14,630 nt of DNA from Methanobacteriota archaeon (GCA_002726845.1 PBSP01000031.1:24505-39134), one strand, 5' to 3'; shown: positions 1 through 7,912, numbered from the stretch's first letter. Numbers and translations: made by a program. Notes: generated by a model from the letters alone, not told the origin.

Positions 1-1622
1 TGTCCATTCCCCGTTGGTCGCAATTTCCAGTGCTCAACAATCGCCTCATCGGACATAAATTCTAACGAGTCAAAATCAGGTGAAGTTTCATCTTGGCCCT
101 CAAGGAACAGAAGTTGGGGGAATCGATACGATTTCTCACGAGTTTTGTAAAATGTGCTAGGGCTCATGCCTGTTTCTTTCTGCGGGAGACCTATGGGGGG
201 TTGAGTCAATAGGTGCATCTGTAAACTGTTCATACGCTTTGATGTAGTCACATCCGAAAGAAGTGACAGCACAACAATAGCAATCGTGTCACCTATCGGG
301 ATGTCTCTGTGATGTTTTCCTGTGTGAATGCAGATCGAATGGCGGTGCGTGGTTGTCTTTCCAACAGCATGGATTTTGAATGGAGCGTTGTGTGCTCCGC
401 GTTGAATGCGTATCTCGTAAAAATGACCAAGCATCCCGCGTACAAGCAAGCGGTCCTGATGAATCCAAGTGTCGTTAGGAAATTGTTGAAGCACACCGCG
501 CAGGAACTGCATTGAGCGCCGAAACGGAAGGTTTGCGGTGTCCGCTTGTTCATAGGGAGCGGTCCAATTCATCTGCGCAGCAATGAGCCACCCTCCTTCT
601 TTTGAGGCATGAGGAGACGAACCCCATGAAATCAACCCGGCCAACAGCCCTGGAAGAAAGGGTATGGATGTTCGTCGAACGTTGCCGTTTTTCGTAAGCG
701 TTCGAAAACTCAAAACGCCTTTTGAGTTTATCATAAAAGGAAAGCTGACATTGGCATGAGCAACCAATTCAGTCAGCTGCTTCCAGCGTTGAACCCATGG
801 TAATTTCGAATTTGGAAGCGCTGTGTTCTCACCATCTCGTACAAAACGGCGGGCGAATTTTATGCGTTGGCGTGGACGTCTTCTGGACAGGCGACCCATC
901 AAATCCAACGACCAGTTTATCGAATCTGGGAACGAAGGGCTTCTCTTGCGCCGTTCGTTCTTTTCAATAAGAAAGGAGGTCTGAACGAAGATGTCGAAGG
1001 GCGTGGGACGTTCGCGATGCAAAAGTCCAAACAACCGACGAAAACGATGTGCATACTGTTGAGGTCGCTGGTTAATGTCAATGATTTGATACAAACCACT
1101 CAATGCCAAAAACAACTTCACCAAATCCCAGCCTTTACGTTCAATTGGATCCATGAGAAGGAGGAGATACTGTTCAGTGGGAATCCTCGCCTCGTGGACA
1201 CGCCCGTCAATTGACATTCGCCCATCGACAAAGGAAAGAAGGGTCCCATCCCACATGATGAAACCTTCCTCAAGTCGTTCTTTTTCGTAGCCAGAATATC
1301 CACTACGTTTCTCTAGTTTTTCAACAAAAATACGCCCCTCATCTTCTGGAAATGGACAAATGCGGACGGGATCCTGTTCGGTATCGTTCAAACGAGCCCA
1401 ATCTACATCGGGTGTATGATTCATAAAACGTTCGAGATTTTCCCAGCGTTTGCGTAACGAACGAGCTGGCCCGCCAAGTACATCCGCCATTCTTTGATGA
1501 ACTTCCAAAGGAAGCGATGGCGCCCATTTGTTTTCCTCAGTTATTTCGATACATCGAGCGCAAATTGGGCAGGTTGTGTCATCGTTTTCGGTTTGGCAGA
1601 TGCCACAGGCTACTCCAATCAT
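1..1622 (-). CDS. Unknown protein with N-terminal zinc-ribbon-like cysteines (3' end beyond window)
   Basis: This reading frame is open from an ATG at 1622 to the left edge: 540 codons without a stop, so the C-terminus is missing. GAGGTG at 1633-1638 lies 10 bases upstream of the ATG and supports this start. Residues 6-24 hold CGIC, eight residues, then CPICARC, a probable zinc ribbon. The body is soluble, rich in Arg and Trp, and has no membrane segment; residues 245-265 are strongly basic. Residues 425-440 are His-rich (THRHSICIHTGKHHRD) and are followed by a hydrophobic helix-like stretch (IAIVVLSLLSD). I do not recognise the family. It is the last visible gene of the mcm-gatE-pth2-ltaE run, 32 bases after the aldolase stop. 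A nucleic-acid-related role would fit the zinc ribbon and basic patch, but that is only a guess. The gene is certain; the function is unknown. Confidence 0.85.
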   Translation of the reverse strand, partial: MIGVACGICQTENDDTTCPICARCIEITEENKWAPSLPLEVHQRMADVLGGPARSLRKRWENLERFMNHTPDVDWARLNDTEQDPVRICPFPEDEGRIFVEKLEKRSGYSGYEKERLEEGFIMWDGTLLSFVDGRMSIDGRVHEARIPTEQYLLLLMDPIERKGWDLVKLFLALSGLYQIIDINQRPQQYAHRFRRLFGLLHRERPTPFDIFVQTSFLIEKNERRKRSPSFPDSINWSLDLMGRLSRRRPRQRIKFARRFVRDGENTALPNSKLPWVQRWKQLTELVAHANVSFPFMINSKGVLSFRTLTKNGNVRRTSIPFLPGLLAGLISWGSSPHASKEGGWLIAAQMNWTAPYEQADTANLPFRRSMQFLRGVLQQFPNDTWIHQDRLLVRGMLGHFYEIRIQRGAHNAPFKIHAVGKTTTHRHSICIHTGKHHRDIPIGDTIAIVVLSLLSDVTTSKRMNSLQMHLLTQPPIGLPQKETGMSPSTFYKTREKSYRFPQLLFLEGQDETSPDFDSLEFMSDEAIVEHWKLRPTGNG

Positions 1623-1632
1623 ACAAGAGTTT

Positions 1633-1638
1633 CACCTC
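1633..1638 (-). promoter_or_regulatory. Shine-Dalgarno site of the zinc-ribbon protein gene
   Basis: GAGGTG on the minus strand, 10 bases before the ATG at 1622, lies in the 32-base gap after the threonine aldolase stop. It matches the complement of the archaeal 16S rRNA 3' end and fixes the start of a gene that has no stop inside the window. Confidence 0.6.
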
Positions 1639-1654
1639 GAGGTGTTAAAAAGTT

Positions 1655-2701
1655 TCAACCGAGTGATGCAAGTGCTTCGATGACTCCCTGAACGTCTTCA
1701 TCGGTAATGTGAAGGTGCGTTACGATGCGACAATGTGTTGGAGAGATGTCAAACATATCGATTCCTGCCTTTGCCATTTTTTGTGACACCTCGCTGGCAG
1801 TATAATCGTTGGCAGAGAAATATACCATATTGGTCTGAACAGCATCAACATCGACAGAAACGTGATCCATTTCATCAATAGCCCTCGCAATGGTTTTTGC
1901 TCGAGCATGATCTTTTTCCATTCGCTCGATGTTGTTTTCAATCGCATAGATTCCTGCAGCGGCCAAGATTCCTGATTGACGCATTCCTCCGCCAAACATC
2001 TTTCGCCAACGATGAGCTTGTTCGATAAATTCATTCGACCCAACAAGAACCGACCCGACTGGCGCCCCCAATCCTTTCGATAGACAAATGGATACAGAAT
2101 CGTAATCGCGAGTCATGCGAGAAAGAGGGGTATTGGTGGCAACCGTGGCGTTGAAGATACGAGCACCATCGATATGGGTCGAACAATTCTTACTTTTGGA
2201 AACCTCAGCAATCGCATCGAGTACATCTTGTTGATAGCACGTACCGCCGCCCCGATTTGCCGTATTTTCTACGCAAACAAGGCTTCCATCTGGGTAATGT
2301 GATTGTGAACCCTTCTGTTTCCGAATAGACTTCTCGACAAGCTCTGGGGAAAGAAGTCCGTTCTGACCCTCTGGAAGGGCGATACTTGATCCGCATAAGG
2401 CGGCATAACCTCCTCCTTCATAGAGGTAAATGTGACTGTAACGCTCCGTAATAATCTCATCTCCTGGCGTCGTGTGTGTCTTTAGCGCAACCGCATTTGA
2501 CATGGTTCCTGAAGGGACAAATAATCCAGCATCCTTACCACATAATTCGGAAATCATGGATTCCAAGCGTTGGACGGTTGGATCATCACCAAGAACATCA
2601 TCTCCTACCACGGCCTTGGACATAGCCTGCCTCATCTCCATGGTTGGTTGGGTGACAGTATCCGATCTCAGGTCGATTCGTTTCGAGTCGATGTCTCGCA
2701 T
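1655..2701 (-). CDS. ltaE: Low-specificity L-threonine aldolase (PLP-dependent)
   Basis: Cleaves L-threonine/allo-threonine to glycine and acetaldehyde using pyridoxal phosphate (fold-type I, beta-eliminating lyase family). At 348 residues it has the usual length. The N-terminal signature RIDLRSDTVTQPT (8-20) is typical. VPSGTMSNA (62-70) is the cofactor phosphate-binding region, HIDGARIFNA (176-185) carries the Asp/Arg that contact PLP, and SICLSKGLGAPVGS (204-217) holds the Schiff-base lysine, K209. MFGGGMRQSG and the C-terminal small domain are intact. The ATG at 2701 has no clear Shine-Dalgarno site but sits immediately before the conserved N-terminus. The upstream pth2 stop is 38 bases away, so co-transcription is likely. 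The role is probably glycine supply or threonine catabolism. Nothing looks broken. Confidence 0.93.
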   Translation of the reverse strand: MRDIDSKRIDLRSDTVTQPTMEMRQAMSKAVVGDDVLGDDPTVQRLESMISELCGKDAGLFVPSGTMSNAVALKTHTTPGDEIITERYSHIYLYEGGGYAALCGSSIALPEGQNGLLSPELVEKSIRKQKGSQSHYPDGSLVCVENTANRGGGTCYQQDVLDAIAEVSKSKNCSTHIDGARIFNATVATNTPLSRMTRDYDSVSICLSKGLGAPVGSVLVGSNEFIEQAHRWRKMFGGGMRQSGILAAAGIYAIENNIERMEKDHARAKTIARAIDEMDHVSVDVDAVQTNMVYFSANDYTASEVSQKMAKAGIDMFDISPTHCRIVTHLHITDEDVQGVIEALASLG

Positions 2702-2739
2702 GTACAGACCAAACCGTTGCCCATGTTCAATGAATCGAT

Positions 2740-3159
2740 TTACAGTAATTTCAATTGCCCTGTAATGGTGTCGAGTTTGCCCTCCTCATCTGGACCCAGA
2801 ACAAGAACAGTTAGGGAACCTGCCGGTATTTGAGTGTGGCCAGCATCATGGATTGTTGTGGTCAGGACACCGTCTTGTTTCGCTTGTTGTTCTATGCGTT
2901 TCAAGGCGTTTGCTTTATCGGCTTTGACGCAGATTTTTTTCTGTCCAGTCGAGAGCCATGCATCAAGGAGTTCTGGGCGAACTTCTCCTGATTTGAGTGT
3001 CGCTTTTACGGCGCCATGACCAACCTGAGCTGCTATCTTTCCTTTGCCCATCTTCAATTCTTGATTAATAACAAAGACCATTTTTACGGATTGATCTCTA
3101 TGGATAAAACGTTCAAACTTTGGAGCTGTAATTCGATGCAAGAAACTCTTGATCCCCAT
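2740..3159 (-). CDS. pth2: Peptidyl-tRNA hydrolase, Pth2 type, with N-terminal extension
   Basis: Releases tRNA from stalled peptidyl-tRNA; Pth2 (PF01981) is the archaeal/eukaryotic enzyme. The core starts at residue 27 (MVFVINQELKMGKGKIAAQV) with the conserved Lys of the GKGK/GK motif at about 39-41. HDAGHTQIPAGS (104-115) matches the family signature (I/V)xDAGxT(Q/E)IxPGS. The ATG at 3159 is preceded by a strong GAGGTGAT, whereas the internal Met27 has none. The protein therefore appears to be 139 residues, with a basic 26-residue extension not needed by the usual ~115-120-residue enzyme. The Shine-Dalgarno site overlaps the stop of the second pth2 gene immediately upstream, implying coupled translation. 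The first of two tandem paralogues by sequence canonicality; both keep the key motifs. Confidence 0.93.
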   Translation of the reverse strand: MGIKSFLHRITAPKFERFIHRDQSVKMVFVINQELKMGKGKIAAQVGHGAVKATLKSGEVRPELLDAWLSTGQKKICVKADKANALKRIEQQAKQDGVLTTTIHDAGHTQIPAGSLTVLVLGPDEEGKLDTITGQLKLL

Positions 3160-3162
3160 CTA

Positions 3163-3170
3163 ATCACCTC
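3163..3170 (-). promoter_or_regulatory. Strong Shine-Dalgarno site overlapping the upstream stop codon
   Basis: Minus-strand GAGGTGAT three bases before the ATG at 3159 is a full 8-base match to the complement of the archaeal 16S rRNA 3' end. Its first bases overlap the TGA (3169-3171) of the preceding paralogue. It decides the start in favour of the N-terminally extended Pth2. Confidence 0.7.
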
Positions 3171-3540
3171 ATTCATACGCTCTCAGATTCTTGAACAATG
3201 CATCCATTGTATGACGAGGCCCTGGGCCGACACCGAGTACCGTCACCGTCCCAGGAGGTATTTCTGTCAGTCCAGCATCTTTGATGACCGCAAATGGTAA
3301 TGACGCTTCTTCAACCAATCCAACAAAATGTGAAAGTTCATCCGCATTCTCAACCGCAAGGCAGACCTTGCGTGATGCCGATTCCCGCCAACGCTGAACC
3401 ATGCGTGAGTGCGTCTGCTTCGCTTTTCTCAACGATTCCACTGCAGCATGAGCGCATTGAACGGCTAATTTACCGGGCGAAAGGTCAAGGTCGGTACGAC
3501 AAAGAAATGCCATCGTGGGGGGTTCAGAGAGTACTGACAT
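3169..3540 (-). CDS. Second Pth2-type peptidyl-tRNA hydrolase paralogue
   Basis: A 123-residue Pth2-family protein directly preceding the other pth2. It keeps FLCRTDLDLSPGKLAVQCAHAAV-type architecture: RTDL (15-18), GK (23-24), AVQCAHAA (26-33), then KDAGLTEIPPGT (87-98) and the terminal VLGVGPGP. The two copies share the fold signatures but differ strongly in the middle, so the duplication looks old. The loop normally KMGKGK or similar is DLSPGK here; the Lys is retained. The ATG at 3540 is chosen because AGGAG (3548-3552) lies 7 bases upstream; a GTG at 3546 is too close to that site. The start overlaps the stop of the S-component-like gene by 17 bases. It may be a second active hydrolase or one partner of a heterodimer (known Pth2 proteins are dimers); this is inference. 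Confidence 0.9.
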   Translation of the reverse strand: MSVLSEPPTMAFLCRTDLDLSPGKLAVQCAHAAVESLRKAKQTHSRMVQRWRESASRKVCLAVENADELSHFVGLVEEASLPFAVIKDAGLTEIPPGTVTVLGVGPGPRHTMDALFKNLRAYE

Positions 3541-4237
3541 GTTCACTCTCCTGTTGGACGAGCTGGTGATGAGGTCCGTTCATCAACAACAGGCGTTCAA
3601 ACGAGTGCCCAAACCACATAGCGAAAAATAGGTTCCCCAAGAAATGAAGAACATCAAACAACAATCCATTCACGAGGTAAAGACCAAACTCGATTGCAGA
3701 CATTCCCGAATCGATTATTGAAAGTGACACAAGAATGCTGAAGACCGGAACGCTCCACAAGGATGCGAACGCTAAATTGGTCATCAGGAGGCGCCCTTTT
3801 TCATCGTGAACCTTGACAACAGATGCCAATGCTGCAACCGAGCCCCAGCCGAGGATTTGGAACACGCTCCACCAACCATGTCCGAGTACTGAATTGCTCG
3901 CAAGAGTGACGAGAATTGCGAACGCAAAGCCTCGTTGAATACCGAATTTCGATCCAACCATTACAGCAAGAATTGTCACAGGCATCACGTTTGGGATGAA
4001 ACCCATTGCGATACGTGATACTGCAGCAATTGCAACCAAGAGGGTTAACGGCCATAGCCACTTCTCTTCAGTGCGATGAGGTTTTACCAGCAACCATATT
4101 GCAAAACAGAAGAAAGAAGCATTGAGAACAAGCATCACAGCCGGGGAAACAGTAGGACCATGGGTACCTATTGCGCCAAGCATGCTCAGCCGAGCGACTG
4201 CGCAGCCTTGAGTGTTACCGCTCAGGCAGGTCGCCAT
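3524..4237 (-). CDS. ECF transporter S-component-like membrane protein
   Basis: A 237-residue protein with about six hydrophobic segments (roughly 30-51, 60-79, 84-103, 104-142 as two, 152-175, 185-211). The pattern SRIAMGFIPNVMPVTILAV (74-92), then GxxxGxxxGF, ASNSVLGHGWWSVFQILGWG (113-132) and LLFDVLHFLGN (192-202) closely resembles vitamin-specific S components of energy-coupling-factor transporters, where similar PN-x-P, SN-x(3)-G-x-G-W-x(4)-Q and FD-x(2)-H-x(2)-N motifs recur. No ECF ATPase or T component lies in the window. The gene overlaps the preceding propeller/DUF4430 gene by 16 bases, so the two probably work together. The start is uncertain: ATG at 4237 or at 4183 (Met19, which begins just before the first helix); neither has a clear Shine-Dalgarno site. 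The substrate cannot be read from the sequence; a corrinoid is a hypothesis based on the neighbour. Confidence 0.75.
   Translation of the reverse strand: MATCLSGNTQGCAVARLSMLGAIGTHGPTVSPAVMLVLNASFFCFAIWLLVKPHRTEEKWLWPLTLLVAIAAVSRIAMGFIPNVMPVTILAVMVGSKFGIQRGFAFAILVTLASNSVLGHGWWSVFQILGWGSVAALASVVKVHDEKGRLLMTNLAFASLWSVPVFSILVSLSIIDSGMSAIEFGLYLVNGLLFDVLHFLGNLFFAMWFGHSFERLLLMNGPHHQLVQQESEHVSTL
3548..3552 (-). promoter_or_regulatory. Shine-Dalgarno site of the second pth2 paralogue
   Basis: Minus-strand AGGAG, 7 bases upstream of the ATG at 3540, is located inside the 3' end of the membrane-protein gene. It favours the ATG over the nearby GTG at 3546. Confidence 0.6.
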
Positions 4238-5841
4238 TCGACAATTGATGCATCACCAAGTTTGGCATCAGCCATGCCAACTGGGCTGCGTTGTCCATCA
4301 AGCATGAATTCCCAACCATCGCCTGCAAAACCGTTGAATGAAACCAAATATGGACCAAGGTATTGTTGTTCAATTTGAGGCTCTATATCGAGTTCTTGAC
4401 ATGCAATAACGGTTAGATCGTAGACGTTTTTCTGAGGTTCTAGCCCTCCAATTGCATAGGTTATGCCATCGATTTCAAACACCACCACCTGTGTTTCTTG
4501 CCACCCGTCAGGCCAAGATTCGTCCCATTCTACATCATAACGTGGACTTGTTTGTTCTGCAACCTTGACCGACAAATCTGGAACAACAACGATAGCCACC
4601 ACTAGAAGGAATGCCGACCCGAATTTGCTCGCCGTTGACCAATCTTTGCGAGCCAGAAATACGATTGTGAACACGAACATCAACAGAATCGTGGCCCTAA
4701 GAAAAACCTCGAATGTGCCGCTCTCAGACTGCGTTGTATTCTCGGAAACAAATCCTAGGTTGGTAACTTGAAGCGTTCCTGCGTCGTTTCCGATGGCGAC
4801 AATACCTGATGAAAAACCGGGAGCAGCAGTACCATACGTATCGAAAGACGTGTGCTCCATACGCATCAAGGCAGTTTGATTGAACACCCCCCATCCTCCT
4901 TCAGGGGTGTTTGATGGGGCCCATACCTCCAAGCCAGATTCGACAACTCGCAAAGACAATTCACCGTTTGAATGGAAGGGTTCTGTGGATTCAATTGCAC
5001 AGGTATTCTCGCCGCACAGAATCGAAATCCACTCATCGCTCGTAGCTGCATAAATTCGGTTCTCATGCATCAAAGGCATGGCTGGAGAGTGGCCCATCTT
5101 TCCTAGAATCGATCCATTGAGGTACATGCTGGATCCCTCATCTGTTTGCAAATGTACGAACAAACCGTGGCGCGTCTCAAGAGGTGCATGTCTTATTTTC
5201 CCTTCACCAAGCATTGTAGAAGATAAATTTCCATTTCGGGTAACTGTGTGGAGGTTTCCTGCTTCATCACCAAAGATATACCCCTCTTCTGTGACGGTGA
5301 CGCCATTTCGCCAACCAATGCTTTCCGTTTCGACCCGAAGGAGTTCGATTCCGTTAGCGAGACAGAAAGTTGAGAGCCCTGTGCGAGTTGGCACAACGAC
5401 TCGATCGGTTTCAAGGGCCATTTGACCTGTTATCCCTCGAAAATTATCCCCGGTTTGATTCTCCCAAACGATTGACCCGTTTTTTGGTGAGTGCGCAGTA
5501 ATTTTACCATCGACCCACCCGACGATTAGAAGGTCCTCCCAAACCCCGCACGAACCTTGCCCTGAATCGACGTAAAGCAGAGGGGTCATGTCGTTTTGTC
5601 GCGCCGTTTGTGAAGCAAAACTCCACACCTTTTCGCCAGTGAAGACATCAAAGGCAGCGACAACGGGTTGCTCGTTCCCTGTCCATAGCCCAGATGTTCG
5701 AGCATAAACCGTGTCATCGACAATGAGTGGTTTTGTTGTGATGTAACCGGCTTCAAATTCATGCGTCCATGATGTTTCCGCTGATGCTTCGACAATCGGC
5801 AGAATCAACAAAAGCAGAAGAAGAATTCCAATAATTCTCAT
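4222..5841 (-). CDS. Secreted PQQ-like beta-propeller protein with two membrane helices and a C-terminal DUF4430-like domain
   Basis: The ATG at 5841 overlaps the gatE TGA by one base (TGATG), giving 539 residues; a GTG one codon earlier is an alternative. Numbered from that GTG, residues 3-22 are a signal peptide ending near VEASA. Residues about 25-370 contain repeated propeller-blade features (VYARTSGLW, AAFDVFTGEKVWSF, ITAHSPKNGSIVWE, IFGDEAGNLHTV, IYAATSDEWISIL) typical of PQQ-like/pyrrolo-quinoline quinone repeat proteins. Two hydrophobic helices follow (about 379-398 and 405-424) with only RKDWSTASK between them, so both flanking domains should face outside. The last ~100 residues (YDLTVIACQELDI, GPYLVSFNGFAG, GWEFMLDG, LGDASIVEW) match the DUF4430 pattern, related to the C-terminal domain of transcobalamin/intrinsic factor. 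No PQQ-enzyme catalytic motif is evident. I infer an outward-facing binding protein for the S-component-like permease encoded next to it. Confidence 0.78.
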   Translation of the reverse strand: MRIIGILLLLLLILPIVEASAETSWTHEFEAGYITTKPLIVDDTVYARTSGLWTGNEQPVVAAFDVFTGEKVWSFASQTARQNDMTPLLYVDSGQGSCGVWEDLLIVGWVDGKITAHSPKNGSIVWENQTGDNFRGITGQMALETDRVVVPTRTGLSTFCLANGIELLRVETESIGWRNGVTVTEEGYIFGDEAGNLHTVTRNGNLSSTMLGEGKIRHAPLETRHGLFVHLQTDEGSSMYLNGSILGKMGHSPAMPLMHENRIYAATSDEWISILCGENTCAIESTEPFHSNGELSLRVVESGLEVWAPSNTPEGGWGVFNQTALMRMEHTSFDTYGTAAPGFSSGIVAIGNDAGTLQVTNLGFVSENTTQSESGTFEVFLRATILLMFVFTIVFLARKDWSTASKFGSAFLLVVAIVVVPDLSVKVAEQTSPRYDVEWDESWPDGWQETQVVVFEIDGITYAIGGLEPQKNVYDLTVIACQELDIEPQIEQQYLGPYLVSFNGFAGDGWEFMLDGQRSPVGMADAKLGDASIVEWRPA

Positions 5842-7910
5842 CACGAATGCCTCTGAATCATCGCTCTGAGAACCGTACTAACTTCCTTCCCATCAACTCC
5901 AGGACAAGCCCCCATGACAACTCCCATCAAAGGGCCCATCGCTCCCATGCCTCGCTCCTTAACAAAATCAATTCGCTCGAGAACGATGTTTTCAACAATG
6001 GATTCAAGGTCGGCAACGTCAGCCGGCACGAGATCGTGCTCCTCTGCATAGCGTACTACTTCCTGTGTTGTAACCTGATTCTGTTTACCAAAATGTTCCG
6101 CAGCTTGTTCAATACCCTCACGGGTAATGGCACCTTGTTCACGAACAGAGAGAATGCAAGACAGTACCTCTGGGTGAACGCCCTCATGTTCGAGGATTAA
6201 TGTTGCCCAAGCCTTGCTTTTCGTCGCATGGTGGTCGAAGAATACATCATCCAATTCACGAGAAAGAAGTTGTTTGCACTGATCCTCCGAAAGTTCGGTT
6301 TTACTGAGTCGATTCATACGCTCATCATGCCGCATTGGGAGATTTTCTCGAATCTGCTGCCATGTCTCTTTTCCAATTTGAATAGTGGGAACATCTGTTT
6401 CCGGATACATTCGAGCACCTCCCGGTAAGGGCCGCATTGGTGTCGTTGTTCCATCCTCAGGCGCGCCCTTTTTGACCACGACGTTGCGCACTTCTTGGGG
6501 AAGGCGATGAAATGCCCTACGAGCACGAAGACCAACAGATTCCAATGCTAATCGTGCTTGCCAATCGGGAGCCAAGCAAAGTACGAATGCATCCGAAGGA
6601 GTAAGATTAAGTTCTTCGCGCACCGATTCTACGTGTTCTTTTTCGATTCCATAGGCAGGGAGTTCATCGGAATGGAAAACTCCCCGGACGCCAGCAAGTT
6701 TTGCAGCACCAGCCAGTTCGCGTCCAAGTCGAGGTAACTGAGCATTTTCTATGTCGAAGGTTTTCGAGCCAATCTTGTTTGCAAAACCAGGAAGGGAAAT
6801 TGCAAGCATTGTAAAGCCCTTTTCAAAGCCCTGCTTGATCATCTTACTGTTGCATGATACAAATGCAGGGCTGACATCGGTGAACTGTATTGGAATGTGA
6901 TCGGCGACAAGGTTAGCAACTTCAGCCTCAACCACCAAATCATCCATCTCACGATTCGGAGGGAGGGGGGTAAGACTCAAATCTGAGCGCAACTCATTTG
7001 CAAGCCTATACATGTGAACCTGACGAACCATTTCCAACTGTACAATGCGTGGGATCCAACCAAGATCCTGACAACCCTTGATCTCTACACGATCTCCGCA
7101 TGCAACACTTACATTCAAATCCTGACGGATTGAACCTAAACCTCTTCGAACTTGACGAGTCTCTCGCAAGACGAGACCCAGTGCCATTGCTGTTTCTTTT
7201 GCATGTTCTGGCGACTGTACGTCGGGAGAGGTTGCTATCTCAATCAAAGGTACTCCGAGTCGGTCAAGATTGTAAATCACCTGTTCACCGTGCTCTGTTG
7301 AGATACTGTCAAGTTTTCGTGCGCTGTCCTCTTCCAAACATAAGACATCGATTCCAACATCGCCAGTTTTCGTCTTCAGGACTCCATCAGTGGAAATCAA
7401 TGAGGTGCGCTGAAAACCACTCGTATTGGAGCCGTCAACAACGGTTTTTCGCATGGTTTGAACCGCTCCAACGGGTTTTGCTTCAAGCATCGCCGATACC
7501 GTCAATGCAACATTTAACGCCTCGGTGTCATGCGACAACGGAGGACTTTCATCCAATTCTATCAAACCCGAATTCGGAGATTGAATGTAAACAAAAGAAC
7601 GATTTCTCTGCTTTTCAAAACGTGCAGCGACATCGACCTTACCCCCTTCACCACTCGCCAATCGGAGTTTGCGTGCATAGCGAGGCCAGGTTGCTGGAAC
7701 GGTTTCAATCGTAACATCATAAAGAGCAGAGGGTTGACGCGAGTGTAGTTTTCCTGTTGCAAGTTGCTGATGAACTTCAATGCCACACATGAAACCTAAT
7801 TGATGCGTGTCAAAGGTGGATGCATCCGTTACATCACCTTCTGGTTCCTGACGAACAACATCTGCCATACCACCTCCAAGCATCACCACTTCATGAGGTG
7901 ATTGCTTCAC
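5841..7910 (-). CDS. gatE: Glutamyl-tRNA(Gln) amidotransferase subunit E (archaeal GatE)
   Basis: The tRNA-binding and kinase/transamidase subunit of the archaeal GatDE complex, which converts misacylated Glu-tRNA(Gln) to Gln-tRNA(Gln). Diagnostic motifs, in GTG-start numbering, are GFMCGIEVHQQL (39-50), LIELDESPP (116-124), QTMRKTVVDGSNTSGFQRT (151-169), CLEEDSAR (191-198), LDRLGVPLIEIATSP (215-229) and VRRGLGSIRQDLNVSV. A central insert (FVSCNSKMI to about AFHRLP) corresponds to the AspRS-type GAD insertion that separates GatE from GatB. ARMYPETDVP follows, then a helical YqeY-like tail (GAITREGIEQAAEHFG to the end). The family usually has about 620 residues; this one has up to 689, partly from ~35 residues before the core. 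Starts at GTG 7910, ATG 7883 and ATG 7868 are all possible; GGAGGTG lies close to the last. The gene begins 2 bases after the mcm stop. GatD is not in the window. Confidence 0.95.
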   Translation of the reverse strand: MKQSPHEVVMLGGGMADVVRQEPEGDVTDASTFDTHQLGFMCGIEVHQQLATGKLHSRQPSALYDVTIETVPATWPRYARKLRLASGEGGKVDVAARFEKQRNRSFVYIQSPNSGLIELDESPPLSHDTEALNVALTVSAMLEAKPVGAVQTMRKTVVDGSNTSGFQRTSLISTDGVLKTKTGDVGIDVLCLEEDSARKLDSISTEHGEQVIYNLDRLGVPLIEIATSPDVQSPEHAKETAMALGLVLRETRQVRRGLGSIRQDLNVSVACGDRVEIKGCQDLGWIPRIVQLEMVRQVHMYRLANELRSDLSLTPLPPNREMDDLVVEAEVANLVADHIPIQFTDVSPAFVSCNSKMIKQGFEKGFTMLAISLPGFANKIGSKTFDIENAQLPRLGRELAGAAKLAGVRGVFHSDELPAYGIEKEHVESVREELNLTPSDAFVLCLAPDWQARLALESVGLRARRAFHRLPQEVRNVVVKKGAPEDGTTTPMRPLPGGARMYPETDVPTIQIGKETWQQIRENLPMRHDERMNRLSKTELSEDQCKQLLSRELDDVFFDHHATKSKAWATLILEHEGVHPEVLSCILSVREQGAITREGIEQAAEHFGKQNQVTTQEVVRYAEEHDLVPADVADLESIVENIVLERIDFVKERGMGAMGPLMGVVMGACPGVDGKEVSTVLRAMIQRHS

Positions 7911-7912
7911 AT

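Noticed and set aside
293..1527. Several short frames on both strands near the left edge
   Set aside because: A continuous minus-strand frame from the ATG at 1622 to position 1 with a good Shine-Dalgarno explains the region; the short ones are shadows.
7100..7714. A 204-codon plus-strand open frame opposite gatE
   Set aside because: It lies antisense to the highly conserved core of GatE and its translation shows no recognisable domain; a shadow frame.
7868..7910. A palindrome-like stretch (TCACCACTTCATGAGGTGA) at the gatE 5' end as an operator
   Set aside because: It lies within the possible coding start, is imperfect, and has no equivalent elsewhere in the window.
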